A stretch of 64,000 nucleotides of DNA from Bradyrhizobium arachidis (GTDB taxonomy: Bacteria > Pseudomonadota > Alphaproteobacteria > Rhizobiales > Xanthobacteraceae), in assembly GCF_015291705.1 (NCBI RefSeq), contig NZ_CP030050.1:2170001-2234000 (forward strand), given 5' to 3'. The position numbers and the translations under genes are program-made. The number at the start of each line of letters is the position of its first letter. Position 1 is the first letter of the stretch. Positions 9,985 through 19,129 of this stretch are shown one piece after another. Under the pieces are notes generated by a model. That model searched no databases. It was not told the DNA's origin and was given only the letters and a program-made list of their open reading frames with translations.

Positions 9985-10670
9985 CTCAACACTCCACGCC
10001 GTCCTGATACCAGGAAGTACCTTCGCAAAAGCAAACCGAGCGTCTGTGGCTTGTCCCAGCTAGAGACATCAGAGCCGCAGTACGCTCGGACATCGAGCTG
10101 TTCTCGATGTTCAATGAATTTACAGATGTTTGTTGAAGTTCCGATGACCCGGCGTGTCGGATTGCCAGGCGCATTCGAATAATTCTGAAGCGGCTGAAAC
10201 GAGCTCGCGCTGTTCGCGCGGCTTTGTTGCCGAAGTGCTCTTGTTGCTCGGTATCGGTCGACAATTGAGGCTCTTCTTCCTGCAAACGGAAGATCGCGCC
10301 ATGCCAATCACGAGTACAGCCGAACATCGACGAAAATGGATCGTTCTCCTCCTTTCCCAGTCTCTAGCTAAGACGCGTTCACCGAAGCGTGTGGCGTTTT
10401 CCGGCCACTGCTTGTTTGCTTTCTGACATGTGTCCGCGGGGCCTCGTTCTTTGCTCGACCCTTCGCGCCTCCTGCTCTGGGTGCGGGCTCCCGCTTTTGA
10501 GCGTGGTGGCGAACGGTTGTGATTCGGGAAAGCCAGCGGAACCGGCTCGCTTACGGGACGGTAGCCCATAAACACCGAGTCGCCGATCCCTGGCGCGTAC
10601 GACCGTCGCAGTCAGCCCAGCGATAAACGTTCAACAAAAGCGGCATAACCACAGAGAACCAAATGAAATC
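9985..10670. other. Gene-free stretch
   Basis: Only short or biased open frames on both strands. I see nothing recognisable. Confidence 0.45.
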
Positions 10671-11048
10671 TCAGTCTACTGTTGCACGTGACAGAATTAG
10701 TTTCGCGATCTTCATTTGATTAGCGGGAGTTCGGAGCACTTCGGGTAATGCCGCCACGGCCTGATCGAAAAGGCGTCCCAAAATCTGAAGGTCTTCTGGG
10801 TAGTAAACGCCACGGTCTCGCGAGAGCCGCGTCGTTTGCTGGTCGCGGGCGGGGTCCCCGGTTTTGGCGTCCCCGAGCTGCCCGAGCTCCAGTTCCGCCA
10901 TGATCATTTGGTTTGTCAGGGCGTTTAGCAGTCGGACCGCTTCGAGCTCGCTGCCTTCTTCGCGTACGAGGGCGGCCACGAGGTCGAGTTGCAGGTCGAT
11001 GCGATCCTCGAGGTCCTCTGAGCGTGAATTGGAAGGGTCAAGTTCCAC
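10671..11048 (-). CDS. Hypothetical protein, paralogue of the ORF at 16732-16962
   Basis: A 125-residue cytoplasmic-type helical protein of unknown function. Residues about 1-55 are acidic and helical (DRIDLQLDLVAALVREEGSE). Residues about 82-122 hold a conserved unit, YYPEDLQILGRLFDQAVAAL followed by RTPANQMKIAKLILSRA. This aligns over its whole length with FDPEELSVLGRLYDSAITAL and RSPENRTAIAKLILERT in the small protein at 16732-16962, so the two are paralogues. The start is a GTG with GGAG eight bases upstream. The unit might mediate protein or DNA contact, but nothing shows which. Confidence 0.65.
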   Translation of the reverse strand: MELDPSNSRSEDLEDRIDLQLDLVAALVREEGSELEAVRLLNALTNQMIMAELELGQLGDAKTGDPARDQQTTRLSRDRGVYYPEDLQILGRLFDQAVAALPEVLRTPANQMKIAKLILSRATVD

Positions 11049-11258
11049 GGTGTTTGCTCCGGTTAGTTAAATGCAGGAAGCAGGCTGAGTAAGGTTGTGT
11101 CGTGCTTTCCCAGCCTCGAGACCGCAGACGCGGCGAATGAACGAATGGCTGCTGCACAAGCCAAGGTGCGCACGCGCGGTCGCCGAAGGGAGAGGGTTGC
11201 AGGCATGTGCCGCGAATAGAGCGCAAAGGCGGAAACGGCCAGAGAACGCTGTGAACTG
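11049..11258. other. Gap between two minus-strand ORFs
   Basis: I see no feature in this short gap. Confidence 0.4.
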
Positions 11259-11534
11259 TCATGTGATTCGACCATTGAGCCGATCCAGCGCCTCGACAGT
11301 CGCAGTAACTCCAGCCGGCGGCGACGCCGCGATGACGGCAAGTCGAGAATTGCGGCTCAAACTGCTGCACGATTGCTTGTCGCCTGACATAGCAATCCAG
11401 ACGTAACCGGAGGCCTTGCCAGGCAGAGTGCCACAAAGAGCGTTTGGCGCTGGACGAAGCTGTTGCTGAAGGCGCGCCGTCAGCTGCTCCAGACCGGTCT
11501 CGTCATCATGCCAGACGTTTATGGCCCAGCTCAT
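11259..11534 (-). CDS. Possible small hypothetical protein
   Basis: A 91-residue frame that reads more like protein than its surroundings (MSWAINVWHDDETGLEQLTA, later GYVWIAMSG). It belongs to a longer open frame running up to 12092, whose upstream part is Ser/Arg/Cys rich and looks non-coding. The ATG at 11534 has no clear ribosome binding site. There is no recognisable domain. It could be a real small gene or a chance frame. Confidence 0.3.
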   Translation of the reverse strand: MSWAINVWHDDETGLEQLTARLQQQLRPAPNALCGTLPGKASGYVWIAMSGDKQSCSSLSRNSRLAVIAASPPAGVTATVEALDRLNGRIT

Positions 11535-12719
11535 GCCAGGCAACCCAGAATTAACATCCGCTTCACATGTCTGCGGTTTCTCTCTGCATTCGTTGACAGG
11601 CGATGCCTGGCCCGGCGAGGGGGCGGATCGACTCCTGGAAGGGGGGCGCGATAAGAGACAAGACCGGCAGATCGCGTCCACCCGTCGTTCCGGTGGCGAA
11701 GTAAGGATTGCAGAGAAGGGATAACCGCGCCGGGATATGGTCGAAGAGGGCCGGCGCATAGAATGAGATAGGGTAGCGTCAGTCTGTAGAAAATGGGTGC
11801 GGGAGCCGCCCGTCGACGTAGACTGAGGACGCGAGCAGAGTGAGAATCCACGATCACACCACGTGTAGGGGGTGGGCAGTAAGATCGCGAGGCTTGTCGC
11901 ATCACACCGATCGACATCAGTGCCTCGTCCTGGCCGGAGAATAGCGTGGTCAGATAGCCAACTGCACTGCTTTGTTTGGAGGCCGCAACAGCGTCGGATC
12001 GTCGGCGCTGCCCGCCTGGTCAGGGAAAAAAGTGCAGTCTGCACCGGTTTAGCGGACGGTTCGCCTGCCCCAATTCTATGCAGCGCACGCATTTGCCTTG
12101 GCCAAGCAGTGTGCGCGAGAGTCGATCTTCCTGGAGGGCCTTAGTATGATTGCAAAGGAGGAGGCGCCAGCGCGACAGATTACGCGCCAGAAGTTGCGAT
12201 TAGCGATCTGGCCGCATTTACGCCGCTCGTGCGTCGATTCCAAAGATTGATGGCTGTCGTTGGCGAAGCAGCCACGAGAACCTTGAAGCGCCCTGCGACT
12301 ATGCTGAAAGTAAAATGGGTTCATTTCTCAAACGACATCCGTGGAATGCGCTTTCCGGAAACCGGCGATCGACTTATGGGTATTTGGCTGAAATTGGTAA
12401 AATCGAAAGTGTCGATGGGATGCATCCAGTTCGTGGATCGCGGACGGGCGTAATCTCACCTCTTACATCGAAAGCGGGTCAGTTAGTTGCTTCCTGCCGG
12501 CTTGGTGCAGTGAGCTTATGGCCTCTTAGACGAGCTTGCTGATTCGTTGGTGACTGGCGGCCTAGAAAGGTCACAGCTGCGAGCGCAGGCGAATACCTCT
12601 AAATTGGACTCCAGATCTCACGAAGGTGAAAGAAACTCCTCGATCCCCATAAGCCGAAGGGAGGGTCATAGAGTCTCGCCCGGACTGTCCGACCAGCTCA
12701 GGCCTCCCGCAGATGCAGG
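11535..12719. other. Gene-free stretch
   Basis: Several overlapping frames, none with a ribosome binding site or a recognisable domain. No repeat or IS end was seen. Confidence 0.4.
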
Positions 12720-12944
12720 ATGAGCTCAGAGCAATCGCAGGTCTCCATTGAAAAGGTCCGCGTGATCAAAGCGGACGAAGAGCGTTCGGCCGCGGATAAG
12801 TTGATAAAGCGGTTCGCAGACAACTTAGCCAAAGCCGTCCCCAAAATAGGAGCGCGAGGCGGTCAGATCTCGCCGCCATTGAGGCTGACGGTCGCCTTTG
12901 CGCCCGGCGCAACGACAACCAATATGGCAACCAGCCTCGGATAA
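12720..12944 (+). CDS. Possible small hypothetical protein
   Basis: A 74-residue frame. The first 45 residues look like a charged helical protein (IKADEERSAADKLIKRFADN) and the tail is less convincing. There is no strong ribosome binding site and no recognised family. It ends convergently just before the luciferase-like gene. Confidence 0.3.
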   Translation: MSSEQSQVSIEKVRVIKADEERSAADKLIKRFADNLAKAVPKIGARGGQISPPLRLTVAFAPGATTTNMATSLG

Positions 12945-12994
12945 CCTCAGTGCGTCGGTATACTTGCCACGCATACGATCCTCCAACGCAGACA

Positions 12995-14026
12995 TTATCC
13001 GCCGAAGCTACCGAGAATTTCAGTTTTAATTGCAGTTGCGGTGTACAGGGAAATCTCCAGCGGTAGGTTTCCGAATGCAAGCTGGCAAAGCAAGTAGTTG
13101 GCACCCGCCACTTCCATCTGCTGGAGAAGGACCTGTCGGACGGAAGCCGGCGTTCCAACGACGCACAATTCGCTCTCAAGTGCTGCATCGAAGGTCAGCG
13201 GAAGGGCGGGCGGTGTCGGAATGGCGTTAAGCTCGTAAAGAAACTTAAAGCTTTCCAGCCATCGGCGATACGCAGTTTCGGCCGCCGCATGAGCGTCCTG
13301 ATCAGACTTCGCAATCACGACCATGCGGGCCAGCCCGAGAAGTGGCTCGCGGCCGTGTGCGGCTGTGTTGTGGGGTCGATGGGAACGGTAGGTGTCCGTA
13401 ACGTTCCGAACAGCGCAGGCGGGGCCTATGCACGCCAGATTGGCGCCATTTGCCGCGGCCCACTGCGCCGACTCCGCCCGATTGCTTGCGATCCAAATGG
13501 GCGGAGATGGACGTTGATGGGGCCTCAACGCTAAGGGTACGTCGCTCAACTCGAAGTGGTCTCCCTGATAAGATAGCGTGTGTCCCTTCAGCGCAATATT
13601 CAAGATTTCACTGGCTTCCGCATAACGACTTGGTGCAGCGTCTGCACTGATGCCGAAATAGCCCCATTCAATGGGCTGGGAACCGCGGCCTATCCCGACC
13701 TCGAGCCTGCCGCCGCTCAATTGGTCAAGCATGCAGATCTCTTCGAATGCGCGCAATGGATGATAAAGGTTGAGCAACAGTACGAGCGGACCGAGGCGTA
13801 ATCGCCGGGTGCGCTGCGCGGCACTTGATAGGAACAGGTGCGGCGAGGGCCCCCTGCCATGAGGTGTGCAGTGATGCTCGGCCAGGTGATAAGCGTAGAA
13901 TCCGAGCGAGTCGCAGACCTCGATCAGCTTGAGACGATCTTCATATTGTCGTGCGGCATCTTGGCCGTCGTCATCCAAATGGTCGAAAATGCCGCACCTT
14001 AGTCTTGAAGAAAGGCCACTCTTCAC
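12995..14026 (-). CDS. Luciferase-like (LLM class) flavin-dependent monooxygenase
   Basis: A 343-residue member of the bacterial luciferase-like superfamily. These are TIM-barrel enzymes that use reduced FMN or F420 to oxidise or oxygenate small molecules. Family signs are the N-terminal strand RCGIFDHLD, LGFYAYHLAEHHCTPHGRGP, the barrel segment RLRLGPLVLLLNLYHPLRA, and GGRLEVGIGRGSQPIEWGYF at about residues 105-125. Length is normal. The substrate is unknown. A flavin reductase that could supply FMNH2 lies far away at 47069-47587 and need not be its partner. It sits downstream of the decayed ABC-transporter genes on the same strand. Confidence 0.85.
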   Translation of the reverse strand: MKSGLSSRLRCGIFDHLDDDGQDAARQYEDRLKLIEVCDSLGFYAYHLAEHHCTPHGRGPSPHLFLSSAAQRTRRLRLGPLVLLLNLYHPLRAFEEICMLDQLSGGRLEVGIGRGSQPIEWGYFGISADAAPSRYAEASEILNIALKGHTLSYQGDHFELSDVPLALRPHQRPSPPIWIASNRAESAQWAAANGANLACIGPACAVRNVTDTYRSHRPHNTAAHGREPLLGLARMVVIAKSDQDAHAAAETAYRRWLESFKFLYELNAIPTPPALPLTFDAALESELCVVGTPASVRQVLLQQMEVAGANYLLCQLAFGNLPLEISLYTATAIKTEILGSFGG

Positions 14027-14199
14027 TCGATCAATCTCCGATTACGATCAGATGGCGGGTCTTGGTTGCTTCGTGCCTTGCGCTCAAAGAGGTCTCGTTC
14101 GTCATTTGACCGGTCAGGCCATTTTTCTTTGAGTGCGTGGATCTGGGCTTGCACCATGTGAGCGGGTGACGAGAATGCGAAATGCCGTCGCCGCGCCGC

Positions 14200-14290
14200 G
14201 AACGCCTCCAAAGGCGAGTTATGCTCGACCAGAAGCATCGTTACTCGCTTCAGAGGTCCTGTGCCTCGCGAGCCAGATCAGCCCGGCACG
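14200..14290 (-). pseudogene. Remnant of an ABC transporter ATP-binding gene (LivG/LivF type)
   Basis: On the minus strand one frame reads DLAREAQDL up to a stop. The adjacent frame continues KRVTMLLVEHN, which matches the H-loop region of branched-chain amino-acid ATPases (typically ...GVTxLLVEHN). The matching segment is very short and broken by a frameshift. It lies downstream of the solute-binding protein gene, where such an ATPase is expected. Call it a probable relic only. Confidence 0.3.
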
Positions 14291-14294
14291 GCTA

Positions 14295-14441
14295 CTATTT
14301 GTCTATCATCGGACGTAGCGTCTCCGTCAGGGCGACGTCGGGTAGCTCTGCAAGCGCTGCAACGAACGCGAAAAACGCTCCGAAGGCTGCAAGTATGAGA
14401 GAGCTTGCGAGTATCGCTTCTCCGATCTGAGCGCGTCTCAT
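14295..14441 (-). pseudogene. Hydrophobic fragment, possibly a remnant permease
   Basis: A 48-codon frame with one membrane segment (ASSLILAAFGAFFAFVAALA), located between the solute-binding gene and the ATPase remnant. It could be what is left of a LivH/LivM permease or an unrelated small membrane peptide. It is too short for family assignment. Confidence 0.25.
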
Positions 14442-14484
14442 TATCCGTGTCGCTTTGGCTTCGGGGAGATGGCGATGACGCCAA

Positions 14485-15594
14485 TCAGTTCTGCTCGACA
14501 GTTTCAACACGGCCCTCTCGCCAACGGTAAACCAGAAAGCCAGGAGCCGCATTGTCTCCCTTTCTATCGAACCGGACTGGGCCAATCACGGTATCGGTCG
14601 GCCGTGAACGAAGTGCGTTAGCTACGCGCACAGCATTGAAAGAACCGGTCCGGTTCACCGCCTCTGCCCATGCTTGCACGGCCGCATAGGCGTAAAGCGT
14701 GTAGCCTTCAGCGGACAGGTTGGAAGCTTTGAGTGCGGCCACCACGCCGGCCGCATTGGCGTTCCTGGCGGGGTCCGGCATGAAGGTAAACAACGTGCCA
14801 TTTCCGGCGCTGCCTGTAATGGCCCAGAATTCAGAGGTCATCAAAGGGTCGTTCGCCATGACCATAAGTTCCGCTCTTGCTTCTGACGCTTGGCGTACAA
14901 ACAATCCGATTTCGATATGATAACCGCCGATATAGGCGACACGCACCCGTTCCTTCTTCATCCTTGAGACCAGCGCCCTGTAATCCTTTTCACCGGCTAC
15001 ATAGCTTTGCCGAATGACTTGTTTAGCGAATTGCCGAAGCTGTGCTTCAACGACGTCGGCGATACCCTTGCCTGCGGTGCTCTTGTCGTCGAGTACTGCG
15101 ATCTTGTCATTAGGGAAGGTCCGGTGAATATACTCTGCGGCAACGATGCCCTGTTGGTCGTCGCGGCCGCAGATCCGAAAGACGGTGTCAAGGCCCCGTT
15201 CTGTTAGCTGAGGATTTGACGAGCCTGGTGACACCTGAATGATGCCTGCTTCGGCGTAGATCTCGGAGGCCGGGATCGACGCAGAAGAGCAAAAATGGCC
15301 AACCACCAACCGGACCCGCTCTGTTGTGAGCTTATTCGCGACTGCGACAGCTTGCTTCGGGTCGCACGCGTCGTCGGCGACAGTCAATATCACCTTGGTA
15401 TCGAGAAGTAGGCCAGAAGCGTTCAACGCCTCGACTGCCGCAGCTGCACCATCGCGCATTTGTGCGCCGAACGCAGCGCTGCTTCCGCTCATTGGGCCAG
15501 CCACGGCAATATTGACGTCGGAGCCGCGCGCAACAGAGGCGAGGGCGCAGAAGAGAAGCGCGACACTCGCAGCAGGCGCACAACGATTTAACAT
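14485..15594 (-). CDS. Branched-chain amino-acid type ABC transporter substrate-binding protein
   Basis: A 369-residue periplasmic protein of the LivK/Peripla_BP_6 family, which captures amino acids or related compounds for an ABC importer. A signal peptide opens it (RCAPAASVALLFCALASVAR, mature end near GSDVNIAVAG). The family pattern follows: AVAGPMSGSSAAFGAQMRDG, DDACDPKQAVAVANKLTTE, PASEIYAEAGIIQVSPGSSN and FRICGRDDQQG. The ATG at 15594 is preferred because GGGAG lies eight bases upstream; a GTG at 15615 is also in frame. No intact permease or ATPase follows, so it may be an orphan binding protein. A NolA-type promoter lies about 120 nt upstream. Confidence 0.9.
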   Translation of the reverse strand: MLNRCAPAASVALLFCALASVARGSDVNIAVAGPMSGSSAAFGAQMRDGAAAAVEALNASGLLLDTKVILTVADDACDPKQAVAVANKLTTERVRLVVGHFCSSASIPASEIYAEAGIIQVSPGSSNPQLTERGLDTVFRICGRDDQQGIVAAEYIHRTFPNDKIAVLDDKSTAGKGIADVVEAQLRQFAKQVIRQSYVAGEKDYRALVSRMKKERVRVAYIGGYHIEIGLFVRQASEARAELMVMANDPLMTSEFWAITGSAGNGTLFTFMPDPARNANAAGVVAALKASNLSAEGYTLYAYAAVQAWAEAVNRTGSFNAVRVANALRSRPTDTVIGPVRFDRKGDNAAPGFLVYRWREGRVETVEQN

Positions 15595-15716
15595 TGTAGA
15601 GCTCCCAATGTTCACCTGAAGTGTAACAGCCGGCAGCTGTGATCAGACGTGTCTACAGGTGGAGATTGTCTGTCAAAGCGAAGCTTGCGTTGGTCGCCAG
15701 ATTGCGACCACGGTAG

Positions 15717-15747
15717 AACTTACAATTTGACGTTAGGTGCGTTTCAA
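15717..15747 (-). promoter_or_regulatory. NolA-type (MerR-family) promoter, copy b
   Basis: On the minus strand: -35 TTGAAA, a 19-bp spacer with CGCACCTAACGTCA, then -10 TAAGTT. It lies about 120 nt upstream of the ATG of the ABC substrate-binding protein and points at it. Confidence 0.55.
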
Positions 15748-15897
15748 GGCCGTTTTGAAGGAGCCTCGACGGTGCATCAGGGAGCGCGGATTGACGGGGT
15801 CACGACGACTGTCCGGGTTAGTCCATAAAACTGTTGGCCCGCATCAGAGCCGACGAGCGCCTATCGGCAATGCCGTGCGGAGCCGGCCAGGAGGACG

Positions 15898-16620
15898 TCA
15901 GTACGGCTGATCCTCCAACCCGCCAAGGGCCAGATCGAGATATTGCATGAGGCAGGGGTCCCAACCAGCCAGACTACGGGGGGCGCTTAATCGTGCAAGT
16001 ACCTTCAGGATCATCGAAACGCGTGTATCGGCGCCAGCGATTTCGCCGATCAGCAAGCGTGCTGCAACTGCGACAGCCTTTGCCCGCTCGCCGCAAGGAT
16101 GCTCGCCTCGATCCATGCAATCACGCAGGTCGTCGCGGATCCGCCGCCACCGCTCCTCGCGATCTGCAGCTAACTTACAGGTGCATCGGGACGTCTGATT
16201 ATGCGTCTCGACCCGCGACATGGCATTGAGGGTGGCAGGCAGCTCATCCACACTTACCTGGATATCACTGTCGATGGTCATGTTGCGCAAGCGATCTCGC
16301 AGCAGAGTTGCTCGAGCGACTTGAAGTTCGATCCGTTCTAAATGTTTGCGCAGAAGATCGGTAAGTGAGGTCGTGCCCTCCATAGCTTTACGGATCTCGA
16401 CAAGGGAGAAGCCAAGCTCACGTAGCGCTCGAATTTGGTGAACCCGTTGCACACTTTCGCGGTCGTACATCCGGTGGCCGCCGTCAGTACGCTCTGAAGC
16501 TGCTAGGAGCCCGGTGTGTTCATAATGATGCAGCGTGCGTACCGTTACTCCGGTCGCCTCTGCAAGTTCGCCAATGCGCCATCGACGCCTTCGTGGTGTA
16601 GCTTTGCTCATGTTGTTCAT
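15898..16620 (-). CDS. nolA: NolA, MerR-family nodulation regulator
   Basis: A 240-residue MerR-type regulator. Residues 14-80 form the winged helix-turn-helix (RIGELAEATGVTVRTLHHYE, then GLLAASERTDGGHRMYDRES), followed by the dimerisation coiled coil. The C-terminal part resembles the TipA-type effector domain. In Bradyrhizobium, NolA controls host-specific nodulation and is reported to act on nodD2; it is also reported to be made in several forms from internal start codons. Methionines at about 51, 80 and 114 are available here for such forms. Its position next to nodD2-nodD1 on the same strand supports the name. A MerR-type promoter lies immediately before the start, consistent with autoregulation. 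Confidence 0.92.
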   Translation of the reverse strand: MNNMSKATPRRRRWRIGELAEATGVTVRTLHHYEHTGLLAASERTDGGHRMYDRESVQRVHQIRALRELGFSLVEIRKAMEGTTSLTDLLRKHLERIELQVARATLLRDRLRNMTIDSDIQVSVDELPATLNAMSRVETHNQTSRCTCKLAADREERWRRIRDDLRDCMDRGEHPCGERAKAVAVAARLLIGEIAGADTRVSMILKVLARLSAPRSLAGWDPCLMQYLDLALGGLEDQPY

Positions 16621-16625
16621 TTCAA

Positions 16626-16656
16626 AGCCTACAACCTGACGTCACGTGTGATTCAA
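16626..16656 (-). promoter_or_regulatory. NolA-type (MerR-family) promoter on nolA itself, copy c
   Basis: On the minus strand: -35 TTGAAT, a 19-bp spacer with CACACGTGACGTCAGG, then -10 TAGGCT. The long spacer and near-palindrome are the hallmarks of MerR-activated promoters. The -10 lies only about 5 nt before the first ATG, so the transcript would be nearly leaderless or use the second ATG at 16611. Confidence 0.65.
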
Positions 16657-16731
16657 GCTATTTCAAAGCTCTAGCTGGATCGTCTTCCATTCCAGCGCGA
16701 GACTGGTGACTATCCTCAGAATGGCGTGGGA

Positions 16732-16962
16732 TCAACCCTGAGGGGAAATGGTGATCAAGAAGTTCGTCAGGCATGCCAGTTGAGCCTCGCTAGCCGCTGT
16801 ACGCTCCAGGATGAGTTTGGCGATTGCTGTGCGATTTTCTGGACTTCGCATCGATGGGGGTAGCGCGGTGATCGCACTATCATAAAGGCGTCCCAGGACG
16901 GAAAGCTCTTCCGGATCGAATACGCCGCTGCATTGCTCCAAGTTCAGCTCCTTGTTTGTCAT
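16732..16962 (-). CDS. Small hypothetical protein, paralogue of 10671-11048
   Basis: A 76-residue protein. The unit FDPEELSVLGRLYDSAITAL then RSPENRTAIAKLILERT closely matches the C-terminal half of the 125-residue protein at 10671-11048, including the order of acidic, aromatic and Pro positions. The open frame continues upstream to 17346, but that part is Arg/Ser rich and unlike protein, so I start at the ATG at 16962. No good ribosome binding site is visible. The function is unknown. Confidence 0.55.
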   Translation of the reverse strand: MTNKELNLEQCSGVFDPEELSVLGRLYDSAITALPPSMRSPENRTAIAKLILERTAASEAQLACLTNFLITISPQG

Positions 16963-17511
16963 TGCGTCATGGCAGCGCACGTCGTCAAGACGTTTGGCTG
17001 CGATAGGGCCAAAAGAAGTCAGACCCGCGGCGCGGAGCGACGAAGATGCGATGTGCTCCCATGTGATGCGACAGGGCAACATGCGTGCGCGATGCTTGCC
17101 TCGACGGCGCAAGAGACCGTGGTCATGTGCATGATCGATGACCATCACGCGCACGGTGCGCGATGGTACGGCTTCCGAAGAAGCACAAGCGTCTCCGCTC
17201 TTCGAGAGCCACTGCTGATTCGGAGAGTTGACGAGGGCAGCCCAGCGCCGCTTCTGCTGTATCGACAGCAGGTGCGCCCGGCGGGCGGGTGCAACGTACG
17301 TCCCTGTCTCTAAAACCAGGCCAAGAGTCTGACCCGCCGCTCGCACGTCGAGCCTATTGCCAACGTGCGGAAGACGTACGCAACATCGTCATGATAGCCG
17401 TCTGTTGCGATGATCTTTATAGAGCGACCATGAATTCGAGCGCGGCGAGCCAAAACTGTATGCGTTGAGACATTCGTTGGGATATGAGGCTCGCAAATCT
17501 TACGAACGTCC
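16963..17511. other. Gene-free stretch between nodD2 and the small ORF
   Basis: Frames here are biased and unsupported. I see no promoter or repeat. Confidence 0.4.
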
Positions 17512-18504
17512 TTACGACAACGGCGAGGCAGATCGTGCGAAATCTCCGGGAGAATCAGCCCGTTCCGAAGTGCAGATGATGGAGGCCTCTTGCCCAGTTG
17601 CCATGCGGGTAGCTTCCTGCAACAATATCTCTCGCATCCACAGGCTTTCCGGTTCGCTATTGTGAAGCATGGGCCATTGAACCGCCTCAGTGAAGGCGGG
17701 AAATGGCTGCGGGAGCTCCGCAATGCGAAGGGGCATTGTTCTTTGGAAATGCTTTACGAGCCTTAATGGCATCGTCCCTATGCGGTTGGTGCCCACCAGC
17801 AGGGGCGGGATCATGCTGAAGCTCTGCACGAGAATGTCGATACGCCGATTGAGGCCTAAATCGAGTAAAAGGGATTCTTCGACCCGCGTCTTGCGCGCGC
17901 CTTTGACCTTAACCGCAACGTGGCCCATCGACATATACCGATCAAATGTAAGCCCCCGTAGTAGTTGGCTGTTCGTGGAGCAACCTACGCAGACGAGTCT
18001 CTCCTCGAATAGGGTCGCCCTGGGGTGCGCGCCGGACATGAATAATTCCGGCAAGATAATAAAATCGACTTCGCCGCGGCGGAGAAGCTCATCGTGCTCA
18101 TCGGTGAGCGCGACCAGTTCGAAGCTGACGGCCGGTGCTTCTCGCGCGACGCGCTCCACGACATTTCGGAAGAATATGACTGTCATAAAATCAGAAAGGC
18201 CGATCCTGAATCGCCGGTTCGATCGAGCTGGATCGAACACGTCCCGCGCGATAATTGAAAGATCGATGTGCGTTAGAGCCTCGCGTACAGGGGCTGCGAG
18301 TCCTTCCGCGCGCGAGGTCGGGACAAGTTCCCGCCCCCTCATCCCAAACAGCTCGTCACGGAAGTAGGATCGCAGCCGGGCAACGGCTGCGCTCATGGCC
18401 GGCTGACTAAGATTAATCTTGCGGGCCGCTGCGCTGAGGTTGCGCTCAGTCATTAGAGCATCCAGCGCAACGAGAAGATTTAGATCCAGACCTTTGAAAC
18501 GCAT
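17512..18504 (-). CDS. nodD2: NodD2, LysR-family nodulation regulator
   Basis: A 330-residue LysR-type regulator of the NodD branch. The N terminus [20 protein letters not shown] is the NodD signature, followed by the helix-turn-helix ([20 protein letters not shown]) and an inducer-binding domain. It is about 70% similar by eye to NodD1 at 19130-20074, with a longer, less conserved C-terminal tail. In Bradyrhizobium, NodD2 is reported to lower nod gene expression, in contrast to the activator NodD1, and its expression is reported to depend on NolA. A NolA-type promoter is present about 350 nt upstream, reading toward it. It is oriented like nodD1 and nolA. Confidence 0.93.
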   Translation of the reverse strand: MRFKGLDLNLLVALDALMTERNLSAAARKINLSQPAMSAAVARLRSYFRDELFGMRGRELVPTSRAEGLAAPVREALTHIDLSIIARDVFDPARSNRRFRIGLSDFMTVIFFRNVVERVAREAPAVSFELVALTDEHDELLRRGEVDFIILPELFMSGAHPRATLFEERLVCVGCSTNSQLLRGLTFDRYMSMGHVAVKVKGARKTRVEESLLLDLGLNRRIDILVQSFSMIPPLLVGTNRIGTMPLRLVKHFQRTMPLRIAELPQPFPAFTEAVQWPMLHNSEPESLWMREILLQEATRMATGQEASIICTSERADSPGDFARSASPLS

Positions 18505-19129
18505 GTCTTCTTATCCGGCACGAACGTAATTGGGCGCATACACCAAGCGATGACGGCTGCGTCTGGAGAGGTCCTTGGCTCGCACGAACAGACATCGTTT
18601 CCATCCTACGACCGCGAAAAAGACGCTCGTGCAATGACCGCAACAATGGAGAGGCAAGGCGGTAGTCCGGCCAGCAGCGGCCGGAAGCCGTCAGAGTCCC
18701 AAAGATGATCGGTGTCCCGGTTCCGGCGACCCACGCGACAGGACCCGGCCGGTTGGTTAATGGCAGATCAACCCAACGTCCGGCCAGTGCCGTGAGTTCG
18801 CCAAAGCGTCCAGTCGAGAGCCGCCTAGCGCAGCTTTCATCACGACGGCCAACCTACAACCTGACGCAGTGTGTGGTTCAAGCGATTTTCTGCGGCAAGC
18901 CAAACATTATTGTACTGGAGGAGGTGCCGCGATAGTGCCGGGCGTCGCCTGTTTGCGGTGCAAGCGCCTCATCTGCGAGGTCACCACGCTCACGACACGG
19001 CAAGTCTTCGCAGCCGATCGCCCGTCGCCGGCAGCTTGGCCTCAGAGACGTTGAAGTGACGAAAGCGGCCGAGTAGGTCGAAGGATTGTTAGCGTATTTG
19101 GAACGTGCCGAGAGTGGCTTACGGTGAGC
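18505..19129. other. nodD2-nodD1 intergenic region
   Basis: I see no supported gene. It holds the NolA-type promoter at 18851-18881, leaving a leader of about 340 nt before nodD2. Confidence 0.5.
18851..18881 (-). promoter_or_regulatory. NolA-type (MerR-family) promoter upstream of nodD2, copy d
   Basis: On the minus strand: -35 TTGAAC, a 19-bp spacer with CACACACTGCGTCAGG, then -10 TAGGTT. It points to nodD2. This fits published work placing nodD2 under NolA control; direct binding is inferred. Confidence 0.55.
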
